Below are positions 13,270-24,355 of a stretch of DNA of 64,000 nucleotides, one piece after another; within the stretch, counting starts at the first letter, position 1; the number at the start of each line of letters is the position of its first letter. Under the pieces are notes generated by a model that did not search any database, was not told the origin of the DNA, and worked only from the letters and a program-made list of their open reading frames with translations. This DNA comes from Heterobilharzia americana (lineage: Eukaryota > Platyhelminthes > Trematoda > Strigeidida > Schistosomatidae). The stretch lies in assembly GCA_944470555.2 (NCBI GenBank), contig OX104134.1:16967248-17031247 (forward strand). Reading direction: 5' to 3'. A program made the position numbers and the translations under genes.

Positions 13270-14470
13270 TTTCGGTCGATATTTGGGAGACTGCAGGAGG
13301 TTTTGGGATGTGATTGTGCTGGTTTTTCCTGTTGCGTATCTAGAAGTTTCCTTTGACTTTACCTTTTGCTTCTTTGTGTCTGCTAGGAATTCAGACCTCT
13401 CCGAAAAATCTGTACCCGATATTGCGAGGTCTAGGTCTGCTATGGTGAACACCCAATGGAATTGCCGTTCGAACCCAAGATCCAGGGTGATGGCCTTTTG
13501 CCCGAAAGTCGCTATTTGTGTTTTAAAGGCAACCTGTAGCGTGACTGCGGACACTTGGTGTCTGAGCTCGACCTTGCTTCGCGGGAGAATACTAAGAGTG
13601 GCTTCCGTGTCTACCAAGAATTCCATGCAAGAATTTGTCTGTTGCGTAGGATAGGCGACTGTTCGGGCACCCCTCCTCAGCAGTCGCCACCTGAGAAGGG
13701 GTCTTCGGTTTCTCTGTTTGCCAGGGGACTGCTCAGGCCAGACGGATAGTTCTGTACGTCTTTTAGATTGTGCGCCGTATTTCCGGTGATACCAACAGGA
13801 TTGTCCGGACAGCCTCGAGTGTCTTGGTCTACTTCGTGATCTGTGTCTGAGCGCTGACTCGCCTCTTTGACTTTGACTCAGGTGGATTTCAGCCGCAGCT
13901 TCCGTTAGTGTTCTCACGTTCGCCACTAATTCAGTGGTGGTAGCGTCCTTAGATGAGCTAGGACTAGTTTGCAGTGATAAGTAGCTGTCGCTGGCTGTCT
14001 CGCTCTCTCTCCAATTCTGGAGGCTGGGTTTTCGGGTCCTGTACGTCAAGCGCGCACAGGACATGATGCGGCGGGGCCTGATCCAACCTCCCATGAAGAT
14101 AGCCACTTCGACCGCATTTTTTCCTGCTATCTTTTGCAAGTGTCCCAAAAAGCGTGATGAGGATCTACCTCCCAACATCTCCCCTTGTAGCAGACGTTGG
14201 GTGCATCTGCTGTCTGACGTCTTCTTATCGTACGCTTGAGCGTGGAACAGGGGTCTCCTCCAAGAGTATTGATTATGAGATCACGGACCCCTTTACTAAC
14301 CGAGAGGGGAAGAGTGGAGCACAAGTGTTTGTCTCTCAGTTTCTCTGACTTTATAGTGTGTCGGTAAAAGAAATACTCCAGTTGGGCGAACCACAGTTTT
14401 GGGTCTTGCTTATCGAAGGCTGGCAATCGATTCTTAGTAGCGACTACAGTGTCAACCTCCAGTGAAACGG
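13270..14470 (-). pseudogene. Gypsy gag and protease (decayed)
   Basis: Gag begins near 14426 with 'MPAFDKQDPKLWFAQLEYFF' and 'VRDLIINTLGGDP', a pattern typical of CsRn1/Boudicca-clade capsids. A second frame (13204-14178) carries the basic nucleocapsid-like stretch, with 'RHSRLSGQSCWYHRKYG' as a remnant knuckle, and then the protease region near 13560-13640, 'FLVDTEATLSILPRSK'. The aspartic protease signature is normally DTG or DSG; here Gly is replaced by Glu, so the protease would be inactive. The gag-pol junction frameshift cannot be told apart from decay. Confidence 0.78.
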
Positions 14471-14580
14471 ACGCATTGACAATATTGAAATCAAAATCAA
14501 TAAGGTTAGACGTTTTTTAAACAAAAATCAAAATTAATAGATAAACAATTAAAATGCATTAGTGTAAACAATACACAAAA

Positions 14581-14593
14581 TTGGACTCACCAA
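14581..14593 (-). other. Primer-binding site of the Gypsy element
   Basis: On the minus strand TTGGTGAGTCCAA lies immediately inside the 5' LTR. It contains the TGG start expected for pairing with a tRNA 3' end. Which tRNA is used was not determined. Confidence 0.5.
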
Positions 14594-14809
14594 TGCTGAA
14601 CTCAGGGGCTTATGGTTAACGCTCTGAACAATTTGCTCTAGACAACCACAACGTAGCGAATAAAAAGGCAGTGGCAGAAGTATAATGTGTTTATTCCAAG
14701 CACTCTAGTGGGTAAGTCCATAAAAGTTACTCATCATTCAACTGCAGACAATAGTGAACATAACGTTTGCATCAGATAGAAATCGAGACCAAGTTTACTG
14801 GAGACTACA
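14594..14809 (-). repeat. 5' LTR of the Gypsy element
   Basis: Direct repeat partner of 5117-5333, with TG...CA termini. It directly precedes gag on the minus strand, with the primer-binding-like site at its inner edge. Confidence 0.8.
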
Positions 14810-15639
14810 GGGTTTAAGGCTCCCCCTTGAAGTGACCGACCCTTTGTACAGACGGGTGTAGATACTTAGCTGCAGAAGGCTACAATTTACGACCAGGCGA
14901 CTACGACGTCCTGAAAACCGATTACCAGTTAGCTGGTTTGAGGACATTCTGACGAGACCATCGACTTTATTGGCTGTTATACATTGTAAGTTTCAGTGCA
15001 GCACCCATTGAGGTGCTTTTCTGCATAAAATCTAGAAGCAAAGTCCACTGCGATAGCTCTGTATCAATTAAACAGACTGGAATATACCAGTTACTAAAGA
15101 GGACAAGAATTAAACTGGCCACGGCCGTAAATTTCAAGCGGATCTTTACCCAAGAATCTCCACTTAATACAAATTCAGTAGTAAAGGGGTCCATGCACAA
15201 CAGAAGCCATAAAATTTATGAATTTAGATAGTCTGAATGTAAAGGGCTCAGGGGGACCCCGTGAGTTGCACCCAAGGGTGTCCCAAGAGCCTGTCAGGCC
15301 TCCGGTGTCATTAATCAAACGGAAAACCGATAATCTCAACTAGTACTGTAGTAAGAATCTGAGAAGGAATGATAAGAAAAGCCAGTGCAGTTAGCTTAAA
15401 AGTAGCGTAATTTTAGGCAAACTGAATTGGGACGGCGAGTTGATTTTAAATACAAGCATACCTATGACAGAAGACACTTCTATGGCACATTGGCGATTCA
15501 AGTAAAACGAGTCCCTGATAGGAGAGACCTGATAACATCATATTAAATAACCGGGTTACTATCTGGACCGAGATCACCGCTGACGAAAACAGTGAAAGAT
15601 AGTGAAGAAAACTTAGATACTAAAGAAAGACGGGAAAAT
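14810..15639. other. Unassigned spacer between Gypsy and RTE elements
   Basis: No motif is recognised in either strand; short frames only. Its 3' end may already belong to the RTE element. Confidence 0.35.
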
Positions 15640-17498
15640 AGGGAAACAATGGGCTGACCACTTCAAAAAGCTCTTGAATCGACCACCACCGACACCCACG
15701 ACTCATCCAGAAATGCCACCAGCAATGGCAGAACTACCAGTGAACACAGGCCCTCCGACACAAGCAAAGTCTTGAATGTCATAAGACTGCTGAAATCCGG
15801 CGAAGCAGCAGGATCAGGTGGAATTCCTTCAGAAGCACTGAAAACGGACGCAGAGACATCAGCGGACATGTTCACATCACCGCTGTAAAAGGTTTGGAAG
15901 GGGGAAAGATACTTCCCGAGAAACTGGAAATAATAATAATAATAATAATAATAGCAAATTTTTATTCTCACACTAGTAATTTGACATGAGAGAAGCCATT
16001 TTACAGGCACCATCACATTGATATATGTTAAAAAATCTACAAGATTTTACGGGTCCTGAATATTACAGAGGGGAGGTCGTTTAACTCCATCAAAAATATC
16101 AGATCACGGTTACGGGACGGAGAAAATACCACTTTCGGCATATGCAGTGCATCAAAGTGGAGATAATAAAACCCCCCACTCCCATATAATGGATCGAACA
16201 TGACAGATACCAGTTCACAAGCACTTTCAAAGAAGAGGTACCTTATCAAACTCCCAAAGATTAGAGAACTAAGCCCTTGCAAGGACTGGCGAGGACTCAT
16301 GCTGCTATCCACCCCAAGCAAAATATTAAGCCGCATCATCCTGGGAGAGAGGATTAAGAATGCACTGGATTCAAATTACGACCGGAACAGGCTGGCTGGC
16401 TGGCTTCAGGAAGAACAAATCATTTGAGGGTGGAATTGCAACTCTACGCTACGCATCATCATAGAACAGAGTATAGAATGGCAGTCAACTCTCTACCCCA
16501 AATTTATCGACCTTGAAAAGGCCTTCGACAGCGTTGACCGAGAAGTAATTTGGCAGTTGCTTCAACATTATGGTCTTAGTACCATAAGTCTTCATCCACC
16601 TTATTCAGCTGCTATACGACGACGCCACATGCCAAGTGATCCACAGTGGAAACCTCAGTGACGGCTTGGAAGTGAAGACAAGGTTGCTTTCTATCAACCA
16701 TGATCTCCTGACTGTGGTGGACTAGATCATGAAGCAAACAGTGAGGAGCGAAAAGATGGGCATACGCTGAATCGATGGGAAGACCATAGAAGATTTGGAT
16801 CTCACCGATGATGGTTTATCTCTGGTGTCTAATTTCGCACAAACTCGAAGATCTACAAGCAAAAATTAACATGTTGACAGAAGAGGCAATGAAGACAGGA
16901 CTTTAAGTGAATGCAGAGAAGGCGGAGGTGACGAAAATACCCAGCCAACAACAAGCACCAATCACCATCAACGGGAGAAACCTAAAGGAAGCAGTCTGTT
17001 AGACCTACCTTCCCAGGCAGCATCGTTTCAACTACAGGTGGCACAGACGAGGATGTCAAAACCAGGATCGGAAAAGCAAGACAGGCTTTCAGTAATCTGA
17101 AATCAGTGTAGAGTTCTATTCCACTCCACTCAACATAAAGCGTGAACAAGATCCGGATTTTCAACACCAACGTCAAGTCAGTGCTTCTATGTGATGTTTC
17201 AGAGACTTGGCGTGTCACGAAAAGTACTTCCAACAAACTACAGACATTCATCAACAGCTGCCACCTACGCTCATTCGAAACTGAAGATCAGATGGCCAGA
17301 AAGAATGAGCAAAAAGGGACTCTGGCTGGCTGGCAACGAACCAACCAAGAACGTATCACCCAACAAATATGCAGAAGAAAGTGATGTATTGTGCATACAC
17401 TGAGAAGGCCGACTGGGGACATCATGCACCAGGTCAAGCTGTCGAGTTGAATCCAAAGGGGAAACGACGAGTTGGGCGTCTGAGGTGAGTGTCACATG
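15640..17498 (+). mobile_element. RTE/SR2-like LINE copy A, 5' part (split copy)
   Basis: The plus strand reads RTE-type reverse transcriptase through several frames. Visible parts are 'WADHFKKLLNRP' near 15654, 'YLIKLPKIRELSPCKDWRGL' near 16240-16300, 'FIDLEKAFDSVDREVIW' near 16505-16550, 'RIFNTNVKSVLLCD' at 17150-17195 and 'WNPKGKRRVGR'-like remains near 17450. Stops and shifts are frequent, so it is dead. It ends abruptly at GTCACATG (17491-17498), and the missing 3' end is found at 23766-23915 beyond an inserted 6.27 kb LINE. The region 15928-16230 is a separate insertion inside it. Confidence 0.8.
15928..16230 (-). mobile_element. Short 5'-truncated LINE tail inserted in RTE copy A
   Basis: The RTE frame is interrupted after the codons for 'RNW' by an (AAT)n run and about 270 further bases, then resumes at GGTACCTTATC. 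The insert resembles the 3' end of the CR1-like LINE at 17499-17720: both begin with AAT repeats and share TTTTACAGG followed by TTGATATA, and later CATATAATGGA with AACAT. It is therefore probably a short 3' copy of family A in minus orientation. Boundaries are within about 10 bases. Confidence 0.6.
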
Positions 17499-18594
17499 AT
17501 AATAATATCTATCCCTGAATATACAGGCACACACCATTTTTACAGGTATAAGTTGATATACAAATTACGTTCATCTTCGTGGAAGGTAATCAGAATCCCT
17601 TCCGGTTGTCACTAGAAGATATAAGTGCTGCATGTTCATATAATGGAACATCCCAGCAGAATTAGTGTGCAGAAAATTTACAAGTTGGACAGGTGGAAGT
17701 ATTGTCTTCGCATTAACAAAAAAACCAGGTTTGTATCCCGACACTACAGGTATTGCCTGGAGAACAACAAAGCTTGAAGCTAATACTTCCATTATAACAG
17801 TTTGTACTTTTACTTGAGATAATGATGAAAAGTTTATGAATTGTTTAAATATTGTACTTCATGGACGATTCCAGGACTGTGTAATTCATGCATGTTAACA
17901 CCATTCCACAATAAAGATTCATAATCTTCATGAAAGATATGACTGAAAGCCAAATGTCTTCCCTTTTCCAACTCCAGCATCCAAAAGCAATAGACTTGTT
18001 TGATTGCACCAAATGGGCTTCCAAAACGTCTTGTCCTTCGTTTTCACGGGTCGTTACGGCCCTGTAGTTGGTAAGTGTTGGACTTCGCTGGTCGCTTTTA
18101 TAATGGGTAAATCCTAGATTTCGATAATTATGAAGTTGTAGTCCAGTGGATATTTTTATTTCTGTTTGTTGCAGTTAGGTATTCTGAACAGGGTAAAACT
18201 GGTTACCCTCCAAGAAGGGTAGTTTCAGCCATAGTCTGTTCCTTAAGCAATTAATTAGCGATGGCAACAAAGCCAACGTTTAGAACTGAATTATTTTTCT
18301 ACAACGAGAAAAACAGACAAAGCAGCAGGCGGGGAAAGCAAGAATTTCAACAAGGAGAGTGTTTTCTGTGTTTATGTTTCTCCCTACTTAACTTCCCTTG
18401 CTATGGCTTTCATTGTATATCCTTATTCTAAGAGTATTTGAAAATATAAATTGCATGCTGTCATGTGGTGTAGGATTTCTGTTTTTCATTACCGTGTTGG
18501 GTGGGGCACAATGTGCCGTTAGTTCGAGGTGGTAACTTATGGAGGTCTCCTCAACGCTTCGTATGAAAGGTCAATGTAGGTGTGATGGCTCTCA
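17499..18594 (-). other. 3' untranslated region of the CR1-like LINE
   Basis: No coding continues after the ORF2 C-terminus. The region ends at the ATT-rich tail adjoining the RTE junction. A 73-codon frame at 17571-17792 shows no domain. Confidence 0.55.
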
Positions 18595-21500
18595 TTATAC
18601 ATTAAGAGGGCCGAGTATACGAAGTGTCATGAAAGAGACTGTTGGTGTATTCGATAAGCCGTAGAAGTCACCAGATGATAAGAAATCAGCCAGTAACCGA
18701 CCAAATTCAGAGGTTGATTTGGAGGCCTTCACTTTAGCTGGAAGTCTGTTCCACAACTGAGAGAATTTGACGGCAAAGAAGTTTGCGCGCAAGCAGGACT
18801 TGAACGACTTCATTATGACGCTATGGGCGTGGTTGCGCAGATCGTAACAACTGTTGTGTTCGAACTGAAACTCACCACTGGCTGCAAAAGTGTGTTTATG
18901 TAACACACTAAAGAAGTGTCAGGTTAATTTTGAGTCATCTCATCCGAAGTGTTTCTAGACTTAGTGTTCTGCTTCTGGAGCTGTAGCCCTGTTTGCAATC
19001 GTGTCCTAACAATCTAGCTGTGAAATACCTTTGGACACCCTTTATTTTATGTTTGTCTATTATGCAGATACCGCTCAGTATAAATGGACAGTATTCTGGC
19101 AGTGGACGTACGCAAGTTTTGTAGAGTAGCAACTTGACTTCTCTGAAGTGGAACTTACGAGTCTGTGATGCTACCTGTTCAGAAAATGTGAGGTCCCTTG
19201 AATATCTAGCCAAGGTCACATACACCTTTAAGAACAGGAAGTTTCGTAGACTGAAGATGTAGTTGGACATCCACCGATGGAGCACCAAAACATATCCAGC
19301 CACATTTGCCTATATTGAACTGAAGTTTCCAAGCAGTAGACCATGCGGATATTATATCGAGCTCCCTTTGTATTAGTGCTTGGAAGTGGGATAAGTTATC
19401 ACGGGTGAATGTGTATGCAACTTTTAGGTCATCAGCAAACAAGAATGGTTTACCGTATGTAAAGCAGCTGCAGATGTCATTGACGTATAAAGTAAAGAGA
19501 AGGGGGCCTAATACACTGCCTTGAACAACACCAGAGGTGATTGGCCTAGGTTTTGAAGTGTGTGAATCTACCTTCACCACTTGAGTGCGATTACTGAGGA
19601 AAGACTTAATCCATCCCAATAGTGGATAGTCAATTCCCATAGTCATCAACTTACTTATTAACAGCAAGTGATCGACTCTGTCGAATGCCTTTGAAATGTC
19701 TAGATAGAGTACAAGGACTAATTGGTGTCGGTCGCGCATAGTGGTTATGAAGTTAAAGAAGTCAAGATGGCAAGTTATACAGGACCTCGATTTTAGGAAC
19801 CCATGTTGACTCGATGTGATGATGTTGCCACTAAGCATGTGCTGAAGAATGCTTTCTTTAATAACTTTCTCCATAATTCTAGAAACTACAGGCGTAATAT
19901 TTATTGGTCTGTAGTTACTGGCTAGTGTTTTTGAACCAGATTTATATCTAGGGAGAATAAATGATGTTTTCCATATATCAGGGTATGTGAAAGATTCCAA
20001 AGAGAGAGAAAATATTTTAAGTAATAATAATGGAATATCAGGGCCACCAAATTTAAAGAAATGTGATGATATTCCGTCTGTGCCAGCGCTGCTGGAGCAT
20101 TTTAGCGTCCTAATGGCTTGGTGAATATTAGAGTATGTGAATTCAACCGTATCTATTGTCGTTAGTTGAGGAGAAGAATAGCTTTTAAAAGTGCAGACCG
20201 CACTAGTGTCACACGAAAAATTTATAGGTTCCAGATAACTGACTGCAAATAAGTCGCTGAATATTTCACACATATCCACTGGATCATTATAAGCTTTGGT
20301 ATCATGGATAAGAAGAGGAATTTTATGTCTTGTGCAATTCGATCGCTTCTTAAGGAGTGCTGAGAGAGCATATACTCTAGATGAGCTAGCTAGTGCACGA
20401 CTCTCTTCATTCCTCAAACGCAAATCATGGTTATGCGAGATAGAGTTAAGAGTACCAAGAATCAACCGAAGTGCATCGATGTCGTGATGTCTGTAGTATC
20501 TTGTTGAGAGTTTGCGTAACTTTCTACGAGCATTGGGAGGTATATATGGCTTATTGTTTAGTGGCATTTTTTGAAACCTTTCAGTGGAACGATGGTATCG
20601 AGACAGGTTTTAGAGTTGTAGTAAAACATATCAATGGTTAATTTGAGGTCTGTAGTGGTGAAGAATGATCCCCAGTCAATGCACCTAATCATTGGACACA
20701 TCTGCTGCCAATCCGTTCTACCGTAGTCTCTACATACTATTTGGTGTGTAGTGGAAGTACCAATTGAAGTACTAGTTGCAGGAAGTGGCAGTGCGCATAA
20801 TACCGTATTGTGATCACTTCCTGGGAACTTGGAGCCTACATTTGTCAAAATAGGATTTATGTTATGGCAAAATATTAAGTCCAATACATTGTCACCTCTT
20901 GTAGGAGTTGTAACAATTTGCTTCCATCCAAAAATAGACAGTGTATGGAAAAAGTTGTCACACCTAGCCGGACCAGTAAGTGAATCCCACTTAATTTCAG
21001 GTAGGTTAAAGTCACCGCTTGTGATCATATGGGAGAGTGGATGCATGTTCCAGAGCCGTAATCAGTGGAATCTCATGATTGTTAAAGGTACCAGGTGCTC
21101 TGTAAACACATCCCAACAGTGCTGTAGCATTCCTGTAGTGTACTGTGACCCATAGAGAGTCACTTACTTTATCAAGAACCATATTTTCCAACCTGAATAC
21201 GGTGAGAGTGTTCAGGAAGTACATCAGGCAACCTCCTCCTTTCTTGTTACTCCGGTCACATCGGAATTGTGTATACATGTCAATACTTATCTCTTCATCT
21301 GGTATATTTGCGTGACACCAAGACTCAGTGATAGTTACTACCGGCGGCTTATATATGAGAGCGATTCCTCTTAATACCGATAGTTTGCTAAGGACGGACC
21401 TTGCGTTTATGAGAACGATGTACAAGTAGGAGGAGTAATAGTGTGTAAAGCTTTCTAGTTCGCTAAACAAGCCAAAAGGTATCTCAGTGTCGCTTGACTG

Positions 21501-21800
21501 AGTATAGTCTGACGTCGTTGCGTTACAGAACGTCTCTACACCTTGTTCACTTGTAGCTGTAGAGTTACTAGGATATCCTAGTGGTAAATCGACCGCACAG
21601 TGACTTGAAATAGTATCACCTTTATCAGGGGAGAACAGAGCAATGTTTTTATTTGTGTTCAGTGTGCACATTGTATCCAAATAAACAGAGTTTGACCTCA
21701 TGCAAGCGTCGTCTCTAGTATCTGTTACACAGAGGGTAGGTAGTTTTACTATTGTACGTGGTGGGTGTGTAGGGCTGGTGATACCACTTGGAGGATTCAA
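18595..21800 (-). pseudogene. LINE ORF2: endonuclease-reverse transcriptase (frameshifted)
   Basis: The endonuclease begins near 21420 with 'LINARSVLSKLSVLRG', 'PVVTITESW' and 'RSNKKGGGCLMYF'. After a shift near 21030 it continues with 'TSGDFNLPEIKWDS' and 'GSDHNTVLCALP', the catalytic GDFN and SDH motifs. The RT frame (19206-20567) holds 'SSSAGTDGISSHFFK', 'NYRPINITPVVSRIMEKVI', 'LVLYLDISKAFDRVDHLLL', 'VVQGSVLGPLLFTLYVND' and the active site 'LFADDLKVAY'. After two more shifts the C-terminal region shows 'VRPLPEYCPFILSG' and 'KFSQLWNRLPAKVK'. All catalytic motifs are intact; about four single-base shifts break the frame. The protein would nick target DNA and copy the element RNA there. Confidence 0.85.
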
Positions 21801-21905
21801 CAGACCTGTTGTGCTTTCGCATCTGTTGACACCACTTGGGTAGTTGGTGTCTAGGATTTGTGTGTATGTTTGACTGTCTTTTCTGTTGCTCCGAGGGCGC
21901 TAAGA

Positions 21906-23678
21906 TTAGCGGTTCAGAGTAAGGGGTTTCAACATCCCCATCAGTTGTTTGGCCAAAGCTGCAGCTGATAGGGATGCATTGGATAAAAAATCATCATGTT
22001 TTTGTGGTCCATGTAAACTTCTGCTCTGTGTTGTATTCCTTACCAGTGACTGCCTTCTGTTACAATTCACAACGGACGTAACTGGCGTTATGTTGGATCG
22101 GGGGCTGTCTCCTAGTAAACTAGTGCCATGCAGCCGACCAAAGTTTTTCCTCACAAAGTATCCCGCTGACATTCTATTATGGGTGGTTTGATGTTGGCTT
22201 TTCTCATTAGTAAACGATAGGGTTGGGTTGTTGTGACGTCTATTTTTGTTCTCGTTACTAGTGAGACTTAGCTCAGTGCATAGAACCTTCTTGGTAGAGC
22301 TAGTGTTCGTACTTCTGTCAATTCCAGAAGGGATTACGGGATCACTTCGGATCATTATATGCTTTCTGCGTCCGTCTCTACGTGTTGGGTTCCATGGGAG
22401 CATTGGTTTATCTGTTGCATATCGAGTGGCCGATATCCTAGGACCTAGGCTGGTGTGGTTAGTAGACTTTAGGCCTCCAGCAGACCTCAGCGAGAGTTCT
22501 GTCACGTTTAGTGCTGTGTCAGGTTTCACTTTGGGGCTTTCTATGGATACGTCTAGATCTACAGTTTCAGGTGGTTGAGTCAAATCATGCATTTCACAGT
22601 CTTCCATCTCCACGTTGGTCGGTGTGTTTTTCCGTATATTTGACTTGATATAGTTTGTGGAAGGAGAAGTCCTAGGCTTGGGTATATTGGGGGAGGTACC
22701 TACTGCTTTAGTATGTTGCAGCTTTGGAGCCTTTTGACTGTCAGGTCTATGAGCACAGTTGTATACCTGCCTCTCCACCACTGTCTTATCAAGAACTATC
22801 TTTATTCCTGTGAAGACTGTGTTTTTTGCTAAGATAGATTCTGCTTTGATGAATGCTTCCGCTTCTATCTGTGATTTAAATTGAAAGCGCATCGGACAGC
22901 AGTGGTTCTGCTGGCTTTTTTTCGTCGGAAACAATTTGCTTGGACATCATGCATTTTTGCTGTTCTGAGCAAAATTTCTGGCACCGCCTTCAACTTTGTC
23001 CTTTCGGGAACGTTATAAACTGTTGCGTCTAATTTAAGTGCAAGTCTCTTACTCACTTCAATGGTGGTAAAGCTTACCAGGTGATCTACCTTGGACAGTG
23101 TTTCGATGTCAACTTCATTAATGGATTCACTACGCGTCAGGATGCCTAGTGGCAAGAGGTCGCTAATCTGAGCTCTAATTTCATCCAGCTGGGGTGACAC
23201 CTTGAACGCCCTTAACATACTTTCTTGTGGCTTTATTCTGTTTGTCATCTTTTAGTCTGCGTACTTCTGCCTTTAGCTCCTCTATGGAGGACTTCAGGCT
23301 TTCGATTTTTGGAAGAAGTAACAATGACACACTTTGTGGCCGAAGTCTAGTTAGTCTGACAAAAGATGTGGAGCTTCCATTAGGCTTTACGTCTTCTGCA
23401 ACATTTAGTGTTGCGGTCTTCTCACATGTTGGGCATGTGGATGTATTTCTATTATTATTAGCGTTGGCTGTCTTATCTAACGCAGTTCTTCTCTTGAGCA
23501 TAACTGGAGTGTAAGCTGACTCACTTATGCTGTTGCAAGAGGAATCTGCTCTTGGTGTCACCAACATTTGGGTATTGTTGATGCACTGTTCCACAGACAG
23601 TTGTGTCCGTGCCTTTTTCCATGCATTAGCCATATCTAGTCGCATGTCTGGTATGTGATTAGTCGTTTGAGAATTCAA
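21906..23678 (-). pseudogene. LINE ORF1: RNA-binding/chaperone-type protein (frameshifted)
   Basis: Three overlapping frames form one ORF1. The first (to about 23181) has a CPTC pair near the middle and a charged coiled-coil-like stretch ('KIESLKSSIEELKAEVRRLK'). The second (22865-23248) contains 'VSKRLALKLDATVYNVPER', and the third (21906-22934) continues with 'RFQFKSQIEAEAFIKAES' followed by a long Ser/Thr/Asn-rich tail. Two single-base shifts near 23200 and 22900 explain the split. Position upstream of ORF2 and the coiled-coil are typical of LINE ORF1. The likely true Met is at 'DMRLDMANAW' near 23645; upstream codons lack an ATG. Confidence 0.7.
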
Positions 23679-23765
23679 TAGCTCTATGATGATGTTAATA
23701 ACAAAGTTATGAAACGGTTACGAAATCACGTTAAAATGTAACACAATTTCCAACTTACAGCTTGG

Positions 23766-23915
23766 CATGGAGGGGATCATGCGAGGAAAAGATGAAAGCT
23801 TGTGGGCAGTTGTGGCGCCAGGTTTTGAAGACTGCAAAGAAGAGAGTGCAATGGAGGCGTGCTACTGAAGCCCTACGTTCCACTAGGAACCCAAGGAAAA
23901 ATTAATATTATTAGT
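23766..23915 (+). mobile_element. RTE copy A, 3' end (separated by LINE insertion)
   Basis: From GGCATGGAGGGGATCATG onward the sequence parallels the end of RTE copy B at 52596-52735, including GTGCTACTGAA and AACCCAAGG followed by an AAT-rich tail. It supplies the part missing after 17498. Confidence 0.8.
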
Positions 23916-24355
23916 ATCTATGGTAGATTGATTCTCTCCACAATGCCTAAATTTTCCATTGATTTAATTAGACACCGAAACTTTGTTATTGCATACGCAG
24001 CATTGCTGTCGGATAAGTTTCTCATGCCTAAAAACTAACCCACTAGCCAATGAAGATGATTGAAGCAAAAGCATTCAAACATATCCTGGCACAGATTTGA
24101 CCGCATGGTTTCACAAATGTTGGACGGCGAGTGAAAACTTAACAGACACACACAAACAGTGATAATGCAGATTACGGCTATTTTCACGAAGCTAGAACCA
24201 GACCTCCATACAAAACTGAATTATTCACTTCGAAGACACTGCGAATTACAGAAATATGACTTATATCATAAGTTTTAGGATGGTAGAAAACCTCTAGATG
24301 CAATTTCCATGGGCATTTGACAAGATACCTAACTCTATACCGGCCATCCAACTGA
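23916..24355. other. Unassigned spacer
   Basis: No domain or RNA gene recognised between the RTE tail and the next LINE fragment. Confidence 0.35.

Larger units (their letters stand above)
5117..14809 (-). mobile_element. Gypsy/Ty3 LTR retrotransposon (CsRn1/Boudicca-like), decayed, with nested LINE
   Basis: Two direct repeats of about 216 bp (5117-5333 and 14594-14809) bracket gag, protease, RT, RNase H and integrase remnants that all read on the minus strand in the canonical Gypsy order. A primer-binding-like TGG sequence sits directly inside the 5' LTR and a purine-rich tract directly inside the 3' LTR. The total span of 9.7 kb is too long for this clade (usually about 5-6 kb), and the excess is explained by a plus-strand LINE between about 6.0 and 9.4 kb. 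Frameshifts, in-frame stops and a changed protease motif make it non-autonomous. I do not see a clear target-site duplication. Confidence 0.8.
17499..23765 (-). mobile_element. Nearly complete CR1-like LINE (family A), inserted in RTE copy A
   Basis: A 6.27 kb minus-strand element with ORF1, endonuclease-RT ORF2 and a 1.1 kb 3' untranslated region ending in a short ATT-rich tail (ATTATTAT on the minus strand at 17499-17506). It interrupts the RTE LINE: CATG is present at both junctions (17495-17498 and 23766-23769), and the RTE sequence is continuous across the junction when compared with RTE copy B near 52590. Defects are mostly single-base frameshifts rather than stops, suggesting either a young copy or consensus indels. 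Confidence 0.82.

Noticed and set aside
15663..16016. 117-codon minus-strand frame
   Set aside because: Overlaps plus-strand RTE coding sequence and an AAT repeat; shadow frame.
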